Shown here one piece after another: positions 8,933 to 17,325 of a stretch of DNA of 31,850 bases; positions within the stretch are counted from its first letter, which is position 1, and each line of letters starts with the position of its first letter. Made by a program: the position numbers and the translations under genes. Origin of the DNA: CAYNJF01 sp964351745 (GTDB taxonomy: Bacteria > Pseudomonadota > Gammaproteobacteria > Berkiellales > Berkiellaceae); the NCBI GenBank assembly GCA_964351745.1, contig CAYGPI010000019.1, forward strand, positions 1 through 31,850, written 5' to 3'. The notes under the pieces are model-generated. The model did no database searches and was not told the DNA's origin. It saw only the letters and a list, made by a program, of their open reading frames with translations.

Positions 8933-9898
8933 ATGCTTGAAACACCAGAGCCTCATAGTGCTGAAGATGAAAATGACGTGGCTTTGACAGAAGTAAGTGA
9001 CCTCGGTTTAGGGGACAGAGAACTTCAAGTTCGGCCATTTAGCTTGCTTTCTACCTCCCAGCTTCTTAGCCAGTTAAGCTCTTTAAAAATAGAGTTGTCA
9101 AAAAGATCGAAGGAATCTGTTGAGTTCAGTGTTGGTCACGATGATCCTCCACCTGCTTTTTTAACGCGAAGATTTAGTGTGACAGAGCATTCAGATGCTG
9201 GGATGAGAAGAAGATCATTAAGTTTAAAGAATGCTTGTGTTATTTTTTGTGATCTTGTGGGTTATACAGCCTTAACTCAGACAAAAGGCAGTCGGCTTCT
9301 ACTGACCGAGGTTGTAAATCCTTTGTTTAAATCGTTTGATGATATGATTGGGCGGCATGAGGTTTCAAAGCTTAAAGAAATAGGGGATGCCTATATGGCT
9401 GTTTCAAGAGCAACAAACCGATCTAAGAAAGAGCTCATTTTGAATGCCATGAATTTTGCTAAGGCGATGTACCAATGCCTTGCAAATCTTAATGTGTCGC
9501 TTGCATGGGAGCATCCAATTCAAATGAGAGTTGGTATGCACTGTGGGCCATGTGAAGATATTATTACAATTGATATAACAGATGAAGTTCATACCATAGA
9601 TATTATGGGACATACCGTGAATATGGCAGCTCGCATGGAGTCTGGCACGAAACCTGGCACCATACAAATGATGGCAAGTGATTATGAGTGCATCAAAGAT
9701 GTTTACCCTGTGGCAGAGCATTTTGTGGTTGCAGTTAAGGGGGTTGCCGCTAAACAAAATATCTGTAGATTGCCAGGCTTACCAATGCAAGTGAAGGATG
9801 TTGCTTTGGAAGAGTGTGCAGATGCAGTTGTATCATCTAAAAGTAGAAAAAATCGACTCTCTGGGCGAATGCGTTTGTCTCAAAGCTCGGATATGTAA
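8933..9898 (+). CDS. Soluble class III adenylate cyclase
   Basis: The protein contains one class III cyclase homology domain (about 98-280) and should make cyclic AMP from ATP as a homodimer. The sequence shows all catalytic residues: metal-binding Asp107 (in IFCDLVGYT) and Asp152 (in KEIGDAYMA), and the transition-state pair Asn230 and Arg234 (in TVNMAARM). The base-selecting positions are Lys148 and Asp223, the adenylate rather than guanylate pair. There is no membrane segment or recognised sensor domain. Residues 1-97 are polar and unrecognised, and the last 30 residues are basic and Ser-rich. An AGGA lies about 12 nt before the ATG. It is monocistronic, with its own TATAAT upstream. Confidence 0.9.
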   Translation: MLETPEPHSAEDENDVALTEVSDLGLGDRELQVRPFSLLSTSQLLSQLSSLKIELSKRSKESVEFSVGHDDPPPAFLTRRFSVTEHSDAGMRRRSLSLKNACVIFCDLVGYTALTQTKGSRLLLTEVVNPLFKSFDDMIGRHEVSKLKEIGDAYMAVSRATNRSKKELILNAMNFAKAMYQCLANLNVSLAWEHPIQMRVGMHCGPCEDIITIDITDEVHTIDIMGHTVNMAARMESGTKPGTIQMMASDYECIKDVYPVAEHFVVAVKGVAAKQNICRLPGLPMQVKDVALEECADAVVSSKSRKNRLSGRMRLSQSSDM

Positions 9899-10280
9899 AC
9901 AATCTTCCTATACTCAATTTTTGCTCGCTAAAGTCATGTTAAAACCTAAGAGAATTATAAGTAAGCGACTCATTTTATTTGGTTTGCCAAATCAAGTTGT
10001 TTAAATGTCTTTTTCAAGAAAGATTTATCCCCCTCACTTTATTCTGCAGTGTGCTTCGTTGTTATAGTCATTTTATGTTACTAAAGACACCAAAATATAA
10101 TTGGTAAAAATGCTTTGTAAATACTAAATTTGTGGTATTTATGTGCTTAATCATATCGAACAGTTTCCTGTTATAAGGTATTCAAATTAATTCTCTCATC
10201 TGTTTGCTTAAAGTCTTGGCAAAATCCTACGATGCTGGCAAAATGGCACTTTAGCGGCGCACCACTAAATAAGTCAGGGA
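9899..10280 (+). other. 382-bp intergenic region between adenylate cyclase and the MAPEG gene
   Basis: No gene can be supported. A 22-codon ORF at 9936-10004 lacks a ribosome-binding site. A small hairpin ATTTGG-TTTG-CCAAAT (9977-9992) follows the cyclase but has no T tract next to it, so it is a weak terminator at best. The right end holds the MAPEG promoter. The rest is AT-rich with nothing recognised. Confidence 0.6.
10216..10244 (+). promoter_or_regulatory. Putative sigma-70 promoter of the MAPEG gene, with a direct repeat
   Basis: TTGGCA (10216-10221), a 17-bp spacer and CAAAAT (10239-10244) form a reasonable promoter 37 bp before the ATG. The nonamer TGGCAAAAT occurs twice (10217-10225 and 10236-10244), 19 bp apart, overlapping both elements. 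This may be a regulator site or coincidence. Confidence 0.5.
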
Positions 10281-10673
10281 ATGATTACAGGTTTTTACGC
10301 ATCTATCTTTGCTATCATTTTCCTTTTCTTAAGTTTACGGGTTATTTTCCTGAGGTTGCGTCATAGGCAGGGGCAGGGAGCAGGCGAGCATCTAGATCTT
10401 AGATTAGCCATCCGTACCCACGCTAACGCAAGTGAATATGCGCCGATAACACTCATTTTATTACTATGCTATGAATTATCAGGTGGTTTTACTTGGATGA
10501 TACATGGTTTAGGTTTAACTTTGATTCTTGCTCGCATGGTTCATTTTAGTGGTTTGAGCTTTAAAGCAGGGAAATCTTTTGGTCGATTTTATGGCACATT
10601 ACTAAATTTTGCAGTTTTACTAGTGCTCTCCGGATTCAATTTATGGAATTTTATAAGACTATGTTTTTCTTGA
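10281..10673 (+). CDS. MAPEG-family inner-membrane protein (YecN-like)
   Basis: The protein has 130 residues and about four hydrophobic helices (roughly 3-25, 53-70, 73-92 and 106-128). It carries the MAPEG signature around Arg45, Asn49 and Glu52 (IRTHANASEYAPI), as in the bacterial YecN-like branch. Eukaryotic MAPEG members are membrane glutathione transferases and eicosanoid enzymes. The bacterial group has no settled role, so glutathione-dependent chemistry is only inferred. The ATG directly abuts the purine run CAGGGA, an unusually short spacing, but no better start exists. It lies 49 bp before the LuxR-type gene on the same strand. Confidence 0.85.
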   Translation: MITGFYASIFAIIFLFLSLRVIFLRLRHRQGQGAGEHLDLRLAIRTHANASEYAPITLILLLCYELSGGFTWMIHGLGLTLILARMVHFSGLSFKAGKSFGRFYGTLLNFAVLLVLSGFNLWNFIRLCFS

Positions 10674-10722
10674 ATTTAAGAAAGGCTGTTGTGCTATTTT
10701 TTTTTACTACTGGGATTGAAGT

Positions 10723-11611
10723 ATGATAGATATTTCATTAGACAAAAGTCATATTAGTTACACGAGCACTGACAAAGTTAAGGAAATCTGTAAGCCACTT
10801 TTTGATATGTTTGATATCAGCTTTGTGCGCTATGTTAGAGCCAATAAGGATCGAACCAGATTTAACTTGACGACAGATCCAGATTGGATGAATAAATACT
10901 TTGAGATGCAACATTACCTGTATGAATTCGTTAACTTTGACTCGTGGCCAGAAGAAAATTTTTCAGGGCATGCTATTTGGAGTGGTTGTGACGAAAATCA
11001 TAAAATGTGTCGGATCTGGAATCATTTTAAAAAGGAAAAGGATTACACTCATAATTTATTGATTTATCAAAAGAGAGATGATGTTGTCGAATTGTTTGAC
11101 TTTTTTACTAAAGAAACCAATTACNNNNNNNNNNTCTTAGTTTTTAACCAATATTGATGTATTTAAACATTTCACTTACTTATTTAAAGAGAAAGCTAAA
11201 GATTTGATTGCTGAAGCTGAGCAAGTTAAGTTTAAGGTACCACGTTCTCCAGAGAAATTTGAGAAACCTGAGTGGATTATCGGGCTCCTACCCGGTGTGC
11301 GCAAGCAAGCTTTAGAAAAAATGTATGTGAAGCGCTATTACCTAACAGGCCGTCATGATGGTGTCTTTATCACTGAGAAGGAACTTGATTGTTTGAGAGT
11401 GCTTGTAGGCGGCTGCACGCAAGAAGAAATTGGGCAGGCTTTAAATATATCAAGAAGAACCGTTGAATATCGTCTTAATAATTTAAAATCAAAACTTCAT
11501 TGCAAAAATCAAGCTGAGCTTATTAAATTGACTCATGAAGAAGAAATAGAGGAAATTATTAAGCTGAATCAAAGCAAGCGTTTGGATATTGATTCTACAA
11601 AGTTTGGATAA
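10723..11611 (+). CDS. LuxR-type transcriptional regulator, interrupted by an assembly gap
   Basis: Two same-strand pieces form one gene. The first (10723-11124) encodes an N-terminal sensor-like domain, which I cannot assign to a ligand family. The second (to 11611) ends in a LuxR/GerE DNA-binding helix-turn-helix: FITEKELDCLRVLVGGCTQEEIGQALNISRRTVEYRLNNLKSKLH. Ten N at 11125-11134 separate them, and the right piece is offset by one base. Just after the N, a TAG (11138-11140) sits in the right-hand frame before FLTNIDVFKHF. AACCAAT occurs on both sides (11115-11121 and 11146-11152). Collapsing the copies restores one frame of about 285 residues. A broken gene cannot be excluded. I see no evidence that it senses acyl-homoserine lactones. 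Confidence 0.8.
11125..11134. other. Run of ten N (assembly gap) inside the LuxR-type gene
   Basis: Ten N of probably arbitrary length. The flanks share the 7-mer AACCAAT, but not at the very contig ends, so the true join is uncertain. Confidence 0.95.
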
Positions 11612-11652
11612 AAAGCAAGGCTTGATTTAGCTAAAGGATAGATAAACTTAAG

Positions 11653-12837
11653 ATGTTGCATGATTCAGCCAAATTTACCCCTTTGCACTCATTTGGGAAT
11701 GATGAAGGGGGAATTTGGGGGCCTTTTGGTCTTAAAAGAAAAACAGTCAGGCTTTCATTGGAAGAGCAAGGACAAAGGCAAGTTAAAGTTGATGAACTTT
11801 GGTCTGTTGTTTTTGGATGTCATAGAATGTTTAATTTTTTTTATGCATCGACGATTGTGGATTTCTCGAAAGAGTTTAAAGAGCTTTTAGCGAAGCTCAT
11901 AGAGGAAAATCCTACTTGGAGTAAAGCGTTAACAGAGCATCTTATCGAATTCATGCTTGGTCATGAGAGTCAATTAGATATTGATGAACCCATCGCCGCC
12001 AAATTTTTTAGAATTGGTTGGCGTTTGGTTGAATGGCATATTTATCAGCTAAAAATTTTAGGGATAACTTTAGATGATTTAAATGCTAACCAGCCCATTG
12101 TGATTTTTTATAATCAATTTTACCGCTATCAATCTCAAAGCAATGCGCCACATTTTCCTCTTCATACACAGACAAATCACTGGCAATATTCTTTCTATCA
12201 AGTGGCTGATTCTTCTGCCCTGATAAGTTTAAATCAGGATATTTACACACAGCTAGAATATGATCCAACCACTCAAATGGCAGCTTTAGGGTATGATCTA
12301 ATAGAGGATGGTACTACACGGCCCCAAGATTATGTGATTTATGGTAGCATCATTCATGGGCGATGGCGCTCAATGCATAGTGGTGTGGTCGACGATGATT
12401 TTAAGGTTTTATCCCAAGTGGCGAACTGCTCAATGTCTTGGAAACATGCTATCGATAATGTTGCTTCTTTTTATGGTGATAAGACAATGGTTTTTAGACA
12501 TAGGGAGCCAATTGTTTCATTATTTCAACATTACAGTACTAGCATCGATCGAAAATTTAATACAACGACTGAGAAAGAAGCGTATTTGCAAAACAGTTAT
12601 TTAGCTCTTGAGAGATCTTGGCCTGGTTGCAAGCGGGTGCAAACGGATTTGCTGTGGGCAAAAGGGTTACGCGATCAAAAACTACGAGAAATACTGGTAG
12701 ATTCGCCTCAGGCAAACGGCAATCTAGATCCTTTAGAAGAATCTCTAAGGGCATTAAAGCTAGAGGAAATCGCCCAAGATGGGCCAGAGGGCGATGCTGT
12801 CGCTAAAACTCTGGCCTGTCTAGGTTTTAAGGTGTAG
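11653..12837 (+). CDS. Unrecognised 394-residue protein
   Basis: I do not recognise this protein. It is predicted soluble, with no signal peptide or membrane segment. It is rich in aromatic residues (Trp, Tyr, Phe, His) through residues 45-300, for example the WRLVEWHIYQLKILG helix and the YNQFYRYQSQS stretch. Its C-terminal 40 residues are acidic and helix-prone (DPLEESLRALKLEEIAQDGPEGDA). An acidic C-terminus occurs in some type IV secretion effectors, but that is only a hint. An AGGA lies about 14 nt before the ATG, so the ribosome-binding site is weak. It follows the LuxR-type gene by 41 bp and may be cotranscribed. Its 3' end overlaps the convergent phosphofructokinase gene by 11 bp. A long uninterrupted frame supports a real gene. 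Confidence 0.75.
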   Translation: MLHDSAKFTPLHSFGNDEGGIWGPFGLKRKTVRLSLEEQGQRQVKVDELWSVVFGCHRMFNFFYASTIVDFSKEFKELLAKLIEENPTWSKALTEHLIEFMLGHESQLDIDEPIAAKFFRIGWRLVEWHIYQLKILGITLDDLNANQPIVIFYNQFYRYQSQSNAPHFPLHTQTNHWQYSFYQVADSSALISLNQDIYTQLEYDPTTQMAALGYDLIEDGTTRPQDYVIYGSIIHGRWRSMHSGVVDDDFKVLSQVANCSMSWKHAIDNVASFYGDKTMVFRHREPIVSLFQHYSTSIDRKFNTTTEKEAYLQNSYLALERSWPGCKRVQTDLLWAKGLRDQKLREILVDSPQANGNLDPLEESLRALKLEEIAQDGPEGDAVAKTLACLGFKV

Positions 12838-14086
12838 ACTCTTTAATTAATTTTTGAGTGACTAGTTGATTTTTTAGAGTGACGTAGTCAGGCAAGCCAT
12901 TTTTATAAGGTGGATAAGCTTCGCCTTCAATGAGGGGTTGGAGATAATCTCTAGCTTTCTGGGTGATACTAAATCCATCTGCACTTATAAAGTCATCGGG
13001 TAGTTTTTTCTCAACATTGGCCACAGCATTGAGAGGTGCACTTTCAATATGCCATTGATATGGTTTGTCCTGTGTTCTGACAATAATGGGTAAGACACCG
13101 CTTTTATTTTCTAACGCAAATTCTACCGCTGCTTTACCTAATGCATAAGCTTGATCAACATCTGTTTGAGATGCGACATGCCTAGCCGAACGCTGCAAGT
13201 AATCAGCGACTGCCCAGTGGTATTTTAAACCAAGTTTTTGTTTGATAAGACTTGCGAGAGCAGGGGCTGCGCCGCCTAATTGGGTGTGCCCAAAAGCATC
13301 TTTTGTACCGGCTTCTGCAAGAAATTCTCCTGTTTCTTTTTTAACGCCTTCTGATATGACAATCGAGCAGTAACCATGCTTTTCAACAGAATCTTTGACT
13401 TTTTCTAAAAATAAAGCCTCATTAAAGGCTCTTTCAGGGAATAAAATGATGTGAGGTGCTTCGTTTGAGGTTGTTTGCGCTAGTCCCGCACTTGCTGCAA
13501 TCCAGCCTGCATGACGTCCCATAACTTCAAGAATAAAGACTTTCGTTGAAGTTGCGGCCATAGAGCGGACATCCAAACTAGCCTCAAGGATTGAAACGCC
13601 CACATATTTAGCTACTGAGCCAAACCCTGGGCAGCAATCAGTCAAGGGCAAATCATTATCAACAGTTTTGGGGATGCCTATGCATATGAGGTCTAACCCC
13701 TGTGACTGGCTAAATTGGGAGAGTTTATTGGCTGTATCTTGCGAGTCACCACCACCATTGTAAAAGAAATAGCCAATGTTGTGGGCTGAGAAGACTTCTA
13801 TGAGGCGTTGATACTCCGCCTTATTTTCTTCAATGGATTTTAATTTGTAGCGACATGAGCCAAAAGCGCCTGCTGGTGTATGCTTAAGTGCGGCAATGTC
13901 CTCATGACTCTCTAGTGAGGTATCAATAAGTTCTTCATTGAGTGCTCCAATGATACCATTTTTACCAGCAAACACTTTGCCAATTTTGTCGCTGTGCTTT
14001 CTAGCTGTTTCTATAAGACCACAAGCTGTCGCATTAATCACTGAGGTTACGCCACCAGATTGAGCGTAAAATGCATTCTTTGCCAT
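12827..14086 (-). CDS. pfp: Pyrophosphate--fructose 6-phosphate 1-phosphotransferase (PPi-PFK)
   Basis: The enzyme reversibly phosphorylates fructose 6-phosphate, probably using pyrophosphate instead of ATP, and so can serve both glycolysis and gluconeogenesis. Fold and motifs are phosphofructokinase: QSGGVTSVINA at the N-terminus, GGGDSQDTA (111-119), PKTVDNDL (139-146) and MGRHAGW. Asp114 where ATP enzymes have Gly, and PKTVDND instead of PGTIDND, point to PPi. The position before Asp114 is Gly; related PPi enzymes often have Asp or Asn there. The length of 419 fits the PPi group. The ATG is preceded by GGAGT 9 nt upstream. It is convergent with the 394-residue gene and divergent from the membrane-protein gene. 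Confidence 0.92.
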   Translation of the reverse strand: MAKNAFYAQSGGVTSVINATACGLIETARKHSDKIGKVFAGKNGIIGALNEELIDTSLESHEDIAALKHTPAGAFGSCRYKLKSIEENKAEYQRLIEVFSAHNIGYFFYNGGGDSQDTANKLSQFSQSQGLDLICIGIPKTVDNDLPLTDCCPGFGSVAKYVGVSILEASLDVRSMAATSTKVFILEVMGRHAGWIAASAGLAQTTSNEAPHIILFPERAFNEALFLEKVKDSVEKHGYCSIVISEGVKKETGEFLAEAGTKDAFGHTQLGGAAPALASLIKQKLGLKYHWAVADYLQRSARHVASQTDVDQAYALGKAAVEFALENKSGVLPIIVRTQDKPYQWHIESAPLNAVANVEKKLPDDFISADGFSITQKARDYLQPLIEGEAYPPYKNGLPDYVTLKNQLVTQKLIKESTP

Positions 14087-14125
14087 AACGTTAAAACTCC
14101 ATGATCGCTTTTATTTTGAAGGCAG

Positions 14126-14133
14126 ATTACAAT
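14126..14133. promoter_or_regulatory. Possible overlapping divergent -10 elements (pfp / membrane-protein gene)
   Basis: The plus strand reads TACAAT at 14128-14133 and the minus strand reads TGTAAT over 14126-14131, each one mismatch from TATAAT and facing away from each other. The -35 matches at 16-18 bp are poor on both strands. The placement fits a plus-strand ORF that starts at 14164 rather than 14101. Confidence 0.3.
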
Positions 14134-14163
14134 TTTTGGAGCTTAATTGCTAGTTCGTTTATC

Positions 14164-14715
14164 ATGGGTCTAAAAAGTTATAGGATCATTTGGGTGCATA
14201 CAATCAAGTTATTATTACAACTGTGTTTTTTCAGGGGAGAGGCTTCAAAGCTACCTTATTCTTTAGGGTGGTTGGGACTGACCTTCTTGTGCCATTTTGG
14301 CATAAATTTTATGTTGCTTAGCACAGGTGGCCCACCCTCTGAATTTTTGGCGCTTTTACTGACTTTTGGCATCTCTTATCTACTTATGTCTTTAGTTTTT
14401 TATCTGGCATTAAGTGGGCGCAAATTACAGCTGAGAATCCTAAAAACGCTGATGGCTTATATCGGGACTGATCTTTATTTTGTGATTTTTACTGTTATTT
14501 TGTTTCAGGGTAAGATTAATGTTGAAGAGCCTCAATATTTATTTTTATTGTTTATGTTGTGGCAATTTGCTGCCAAAGTATGGTTAGTGAAACAGTGCTT
14601 AGATATTAAAGCAGATGTTAGTGTTATCTTAGTGATCACGGTAGGGATTCTGAGAGTTGTGCCGTTTGTTTTTCTGTTTGCCGATCAGTTTATTGCAATG
14701 AAAGGAGCGATGTAA
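14164..14715 (+). CDS. Unrecognised multi-span membrane protein upstream of mpl
   Basis: The protein has about five hydrophobic segments separated by short polar loops, for example LGWLGLTFLCHFGINFMLL, FLALLLTFGISYLLMSLVFYLAL, YIGTDLYFVIFTVILF, YLFLLFMLWQFAAKVWLV and VILVITVGILRVVPFVFLF, so it is an inner-membrane protein. I do not recognise the family. The frame opens at 14101 (204 residues), but that leaves only 14 bp to the divergent pfp start. The ATG at 14164 (183 residues) leaves room for promoters and gives a more membrane-protein-like N-terminus. Neither start has a clear ribosome-binding site. It ends exactly where mpl begins (TAA then GTG), so the two are cotranscribed and probably coupled. 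Confidence 0.75.
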   Translation: MGLKSYRIIWVHTIKLLLQLCFFRGEASKLPYSLGWLGLTFLCHFGINFMLLSTGGPPSEFLALLLTFGISYLLMSLVFYLALSGRKLQLRILKTLMAYIGTDLYFVIFTVILFQGKINVEEPQYLFLLFMLWQFAAKVWLVKQCLDIKADVSVILVITVGILRVVPFVFLFADQFIAMKGAM

Positions 14716-16092
14716 GTGCATATTCATATTTTAGGTATTTGTGGCACCTTCATGGGGGGGATTGCTGCGATTGCAAAAGCTAAAGGTTTTCGGGTAACGG
14801 GATCAGATCAACATGTTTATCCGCCGATGAGCACACAGTTAGAGCAGCTAGGCATACGATTGCATGATGGTTGGGATCCAACAATATTTGAGACACAAAA
14901 GCCTGATTTAGTTTTGGTTGGAAATCAATTATCTCGCGGTAATCCAATGATCGAAGCATTATTGGAATCAAATCTTCCATTTCAATCTGCCCCGCAATGG
15001 TTGCATGAGCATATTTTGCGTGATCAATGGGTCATGGCGGTTGCTGGCACGCACGGCAAAACGACAACCACGAGTATGCTTGCTTGGATTTTGGATCAAG
15101 CTGGATTGCAGCCTGGTTTTTTAATAGGTGGTAAGCCTGCTCAATTTGAAGTGTCTGCAAGGTTAGGCGCAGGTCAATTTTTTGTGATAGAGGCAGATGA
15201 ATACGATACAGCCTTTTTTGATAAACGATCAAAATTTGTTCATTACTGGCCAAAGACATGTATTTTAAATAATTTGGAATTTGATCATGCTGATATCTTT
15301 GATTCTCTTAAGGATATTCAAAAGCAGTTTCACCACCTGGTTAGAACAGTACCGCTGTCAGGTTTGGTCATTCATCCACATGCTTGCACAGCTATCCATG
15401 AGGTTTTAGAGCAAGGTTGTTGGTCATTGATGGAAAGCGTTGGGGATCAAGGCGTGTGGGGTTATCAAAGCTTAGCAGATGATTTCAGTGCTTGGGATGT
15501 TTATTTTAGAGGTCAAAAGCGCGGCTCAGTCCAGTGGAAACTTTTTGGCAAGCATCAAGTTGAAAATGCTATATCAGCGATTGCAGCAGCACGTCATGCA
15601 GGTGTCGATCTTGAGGTGGCTATGGAGGCCATCTCCCGGTTTGTATTACCTAAGCGTCGGATGGAGTTGTTAGGTTGTTATCATGAAGTTGCTCTTTATG
15701 ATGATTTTGCTCATCACCCAACAGCCATTTCGTTAACCCTTGAAGGATTAAGAGCCAAGGTTCAAACAAAGCGGATAGGAGTTATCTTAGATTTAAGATC
15801 AAATACAATGCGGGCAGGCATCCATGAAAGCACTTTAGCACAATCCATTGAGAAAGCAGATTTGGTGGCTGTTTATAAGTCAAAAGAAGTCACATGGCCA
15901 GTTGAAGAAGTTTTCAAAGATCAGAGTCATGTTGTTGTCTTCGACAATGTTGACGATATTGTCGTTTGGTTTCAAAAACAAGCTTGTGCTAAAGACCATT
16001 GGGTTGTGATGAGTAATGGAGGTTTTGATGGGATCCATGATAGGTTAAAAAATATTTTGAGTCATCAAAAGAAAGCCAATAAAATCAATTAA
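14716..16092 (+). CDS. mpl: UDP-MurNAc:L-Ala-gamma-D-Glu-meso-DAP ligase (murein recycling)
   Basis: Mpl attaches recycled murein tripeptide to UDP-MurNAc, returning it to the peptidoglycan pathway. This is a Mur ligase: an N-terminal Rossmann-like start HILGICGTFMGGIAAIAKAKGFRVTGSD, whose GTFMGG distinguishes Mpl from MurC (GIGG.GM), the ATP-binding loop GTHGKTTTT (111-119), EADEYDTAF, and the C-terminal DDFAHHPTAI motif. The length of 458 matches the family. The start is GTG, with AAAGGAG 9 nt upstream inside the preceding gene. It implies that the cell has meso-DAP murein and recycles it. Confidence 0.96.
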   Translation: MHIHILGICGTFMGGIAAIAKAKGFRVTGSDQHVYPPMSTQLEQLGIRLHDGWDPTIFETQKPDLVLVGNQLSRGNPMIEALLESNLPFQSAPQWLHEHILRDQWVMAVAGTHGKTTTTSMLAWILDQAGLQPGFLIGGKPAQFEVSARLGAGQFFVIEADEYDTAFFDKRSKFVHYWPKTCILNNLEFDHADIFDSLKDIQKQFHHLVRTVPLSGLVIHPHACTAIHEVLEQGCWSLMESVGDQGVWGYQSLADDFSAWDVYFRGQKRGSVQWKLFGKHQVENAISAIAAARHAGVDLEVAMEAISRFVLPKRRMELLGCYHEVALYDDFAHHPTAISLTLEGLRAKVQTKRIGVILDLRSNTMRAGIHESTLAQSIEKADLVAVYKSKEVTWPVEEVFKDQSHVVVFDNVDDIVVWFQKQACAKDHWVVMSNGGFDGIHDRLKNILSHQKKANKIN

Positions 16093-16115
16093 AGATATTG
16101 CAGGGAGCCTATTTT

Positions 16116-17171
16116 ATGATACCAGCCAAGGGTTATGCTGTTGCCAGTCACTCAGAGCCTCTAAGGCCGTTCTCGTTTGATCGTCGAGAGCTTGGCTCTC
16201 ATGATGTACTTATTGAAATTGCTTTTTGTGGTGTTTGCCATTCTGACATTCATCAGGCGAGAAATGAATGGGGGCGCTCCATGTACCCAATGGTGCCTGG
16301 TCATGAAATTGTAGGTAAAATTAGACAGTGTGGCAGTCAAGTTGATAAATTTTCACAAGGAGACACGGTTGGCGTTGGGTGTATGGTGGATGCATGCAAA
16401 ACTTGTCACAGTTGCGATGATGGATTAGAGCAATACTGTGAAAATGGATTTGTGTCAACTTATAATGGCTATGAAAAAGACGGTAAGACAGTGACACATG
16501 GTGGGTATGCTGACTGTATCGTTGTTCATCAGGATTTTGTTTTAAATATTCCAGCTCAACAAGACTTGGCAAAAGTTGCGCCATTGTTATGCGCAGGGAT
16601 TACAACATATTCTCCTTTAAAATTTTTTAAGGCAGGGCCAGATAAAAAGGTGGCCATCGTTGGGCTAGGTGGTCTTGGTCATGTGGCTTTGAAGCTGTCA
16701 AAGGCTATGGGGGCACATACGACTTTGTTGACCCATTCGCCCCTAAAGGAGAAGGATGGTTATCGTCTGGGCGCAGATCAAGTCATTGTGACGAGTCAGG
16801 CTAAGGCTTTTAAAGCCCATCAGAGCGAATTTGATTTAATCATTAATACAGCTTCAGGAGATTTAGATTTAGCTTCTTATGTGAATCTGCTTAAGAGGGA
16901 AGGGACTTTGGTTTTGTTGGGCATTCCAGAAAAGCCATTATCTTTGCCTCCTTCGTCGATTATTTTAAAGAGAAGAATGGTCGCAGGCTCTCTCATCGGT
17001 GGCATTAAAGAGACGCAAGAAATGTTAGATTTTTGCGCCAAGCATCAGATCACGTCAGACATTGAATTGATTGCGATGAAAGATATCAATCAAGCTTATG
17101 AGAGAGTTTTGAAAGGTGATGTTAAATATAGATTTGTGATTGATTTAAGCTCTTTGCCTCCAGTGCTGTAA
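16116..17171 (+). CDS. Zinc-dependent NAD(P) alcohol dehydrogenase (YahK/cinnamyl-type)
   Basis: A medium-chain dehydrogenase of the YahK/cinnamyl alcohol dehydrogenase group, which usually reduces aldehydes with NADPH; the substrate is unknown. The catalytic zinc ligands are Cys41 (GVCHSD), His63 with Glu64 (GHE) and Cys159. The structural zinc site is Cys94, Cys97, Cys100 and Cys108. The nucleotide-binding loop is GLGGLG (183-188). A frame is open from TTG 16098, but AGGGAG at 16102-16107 sits 8 nt before the ATG at 16116, which I take as the start (351 residues). It follows mpl by 23 bp and may share its transcript, with no obvious functional link. Confidence 0.93.
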   Translation: MIPAKGYAVASHSEPLRPFSFDRRELGSHDVLIEIAFCGVCHSDIHQARNEWGRSMYPMVPGHEIVGKIRQCGSQVDKFSQGDTVGVGCMVDACKTCHSCDDGLEQYCENGFVSTYNGYEKDGKTVTHGGYADCIVVHQDFVLNIPAQQDLAKVAPLLCAGITTYSPLKFFKAGPDKKVAIVGLGGLGHVALKLSKAMGAHTTLLTHSPLKEKDGYRLGADQVIVTSQAKAFKAHQSEFDLIINTASGDLDLASYVNLLKREGTLVLLGIPEKPLSLPPSSIILKRRMVAGSLIGGIKETQEMLDFCAKHQITSDIELIAMKDINQAYERVLKGDVKYRFVIDLSSLPPVL

Positions 17172-17325
17172 TTTTTTTAAATTGATTTGTTTGATTAGTG
17201 ATATCCATCTCTGTCAGAAAATAAAGTACAAAGACGATTAATACCGCTCAGAGATATCGTGTAAAAGTCATCCGTGTTTGTTTCGAAGCGCCGACAATAA
17301 ATCGCCCCTAAATTTTAGGGAAGAA

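Noticed and set aside
9936..10004. 22-codon ORF after the adenylate cyclase
   Set aside because: No ribosome-binding site, very short, and overlaps a small hairpin.
10723..11611. Reading the LuxR-type gene as a quorum-sensing acyl-homoserine lactone receptor
   Set aside because: Only the C-terminal helix-turn-helix is diagnostic; the N-terminal domain cannot be assigned to the autoinducer-binding family from sequence by eye.
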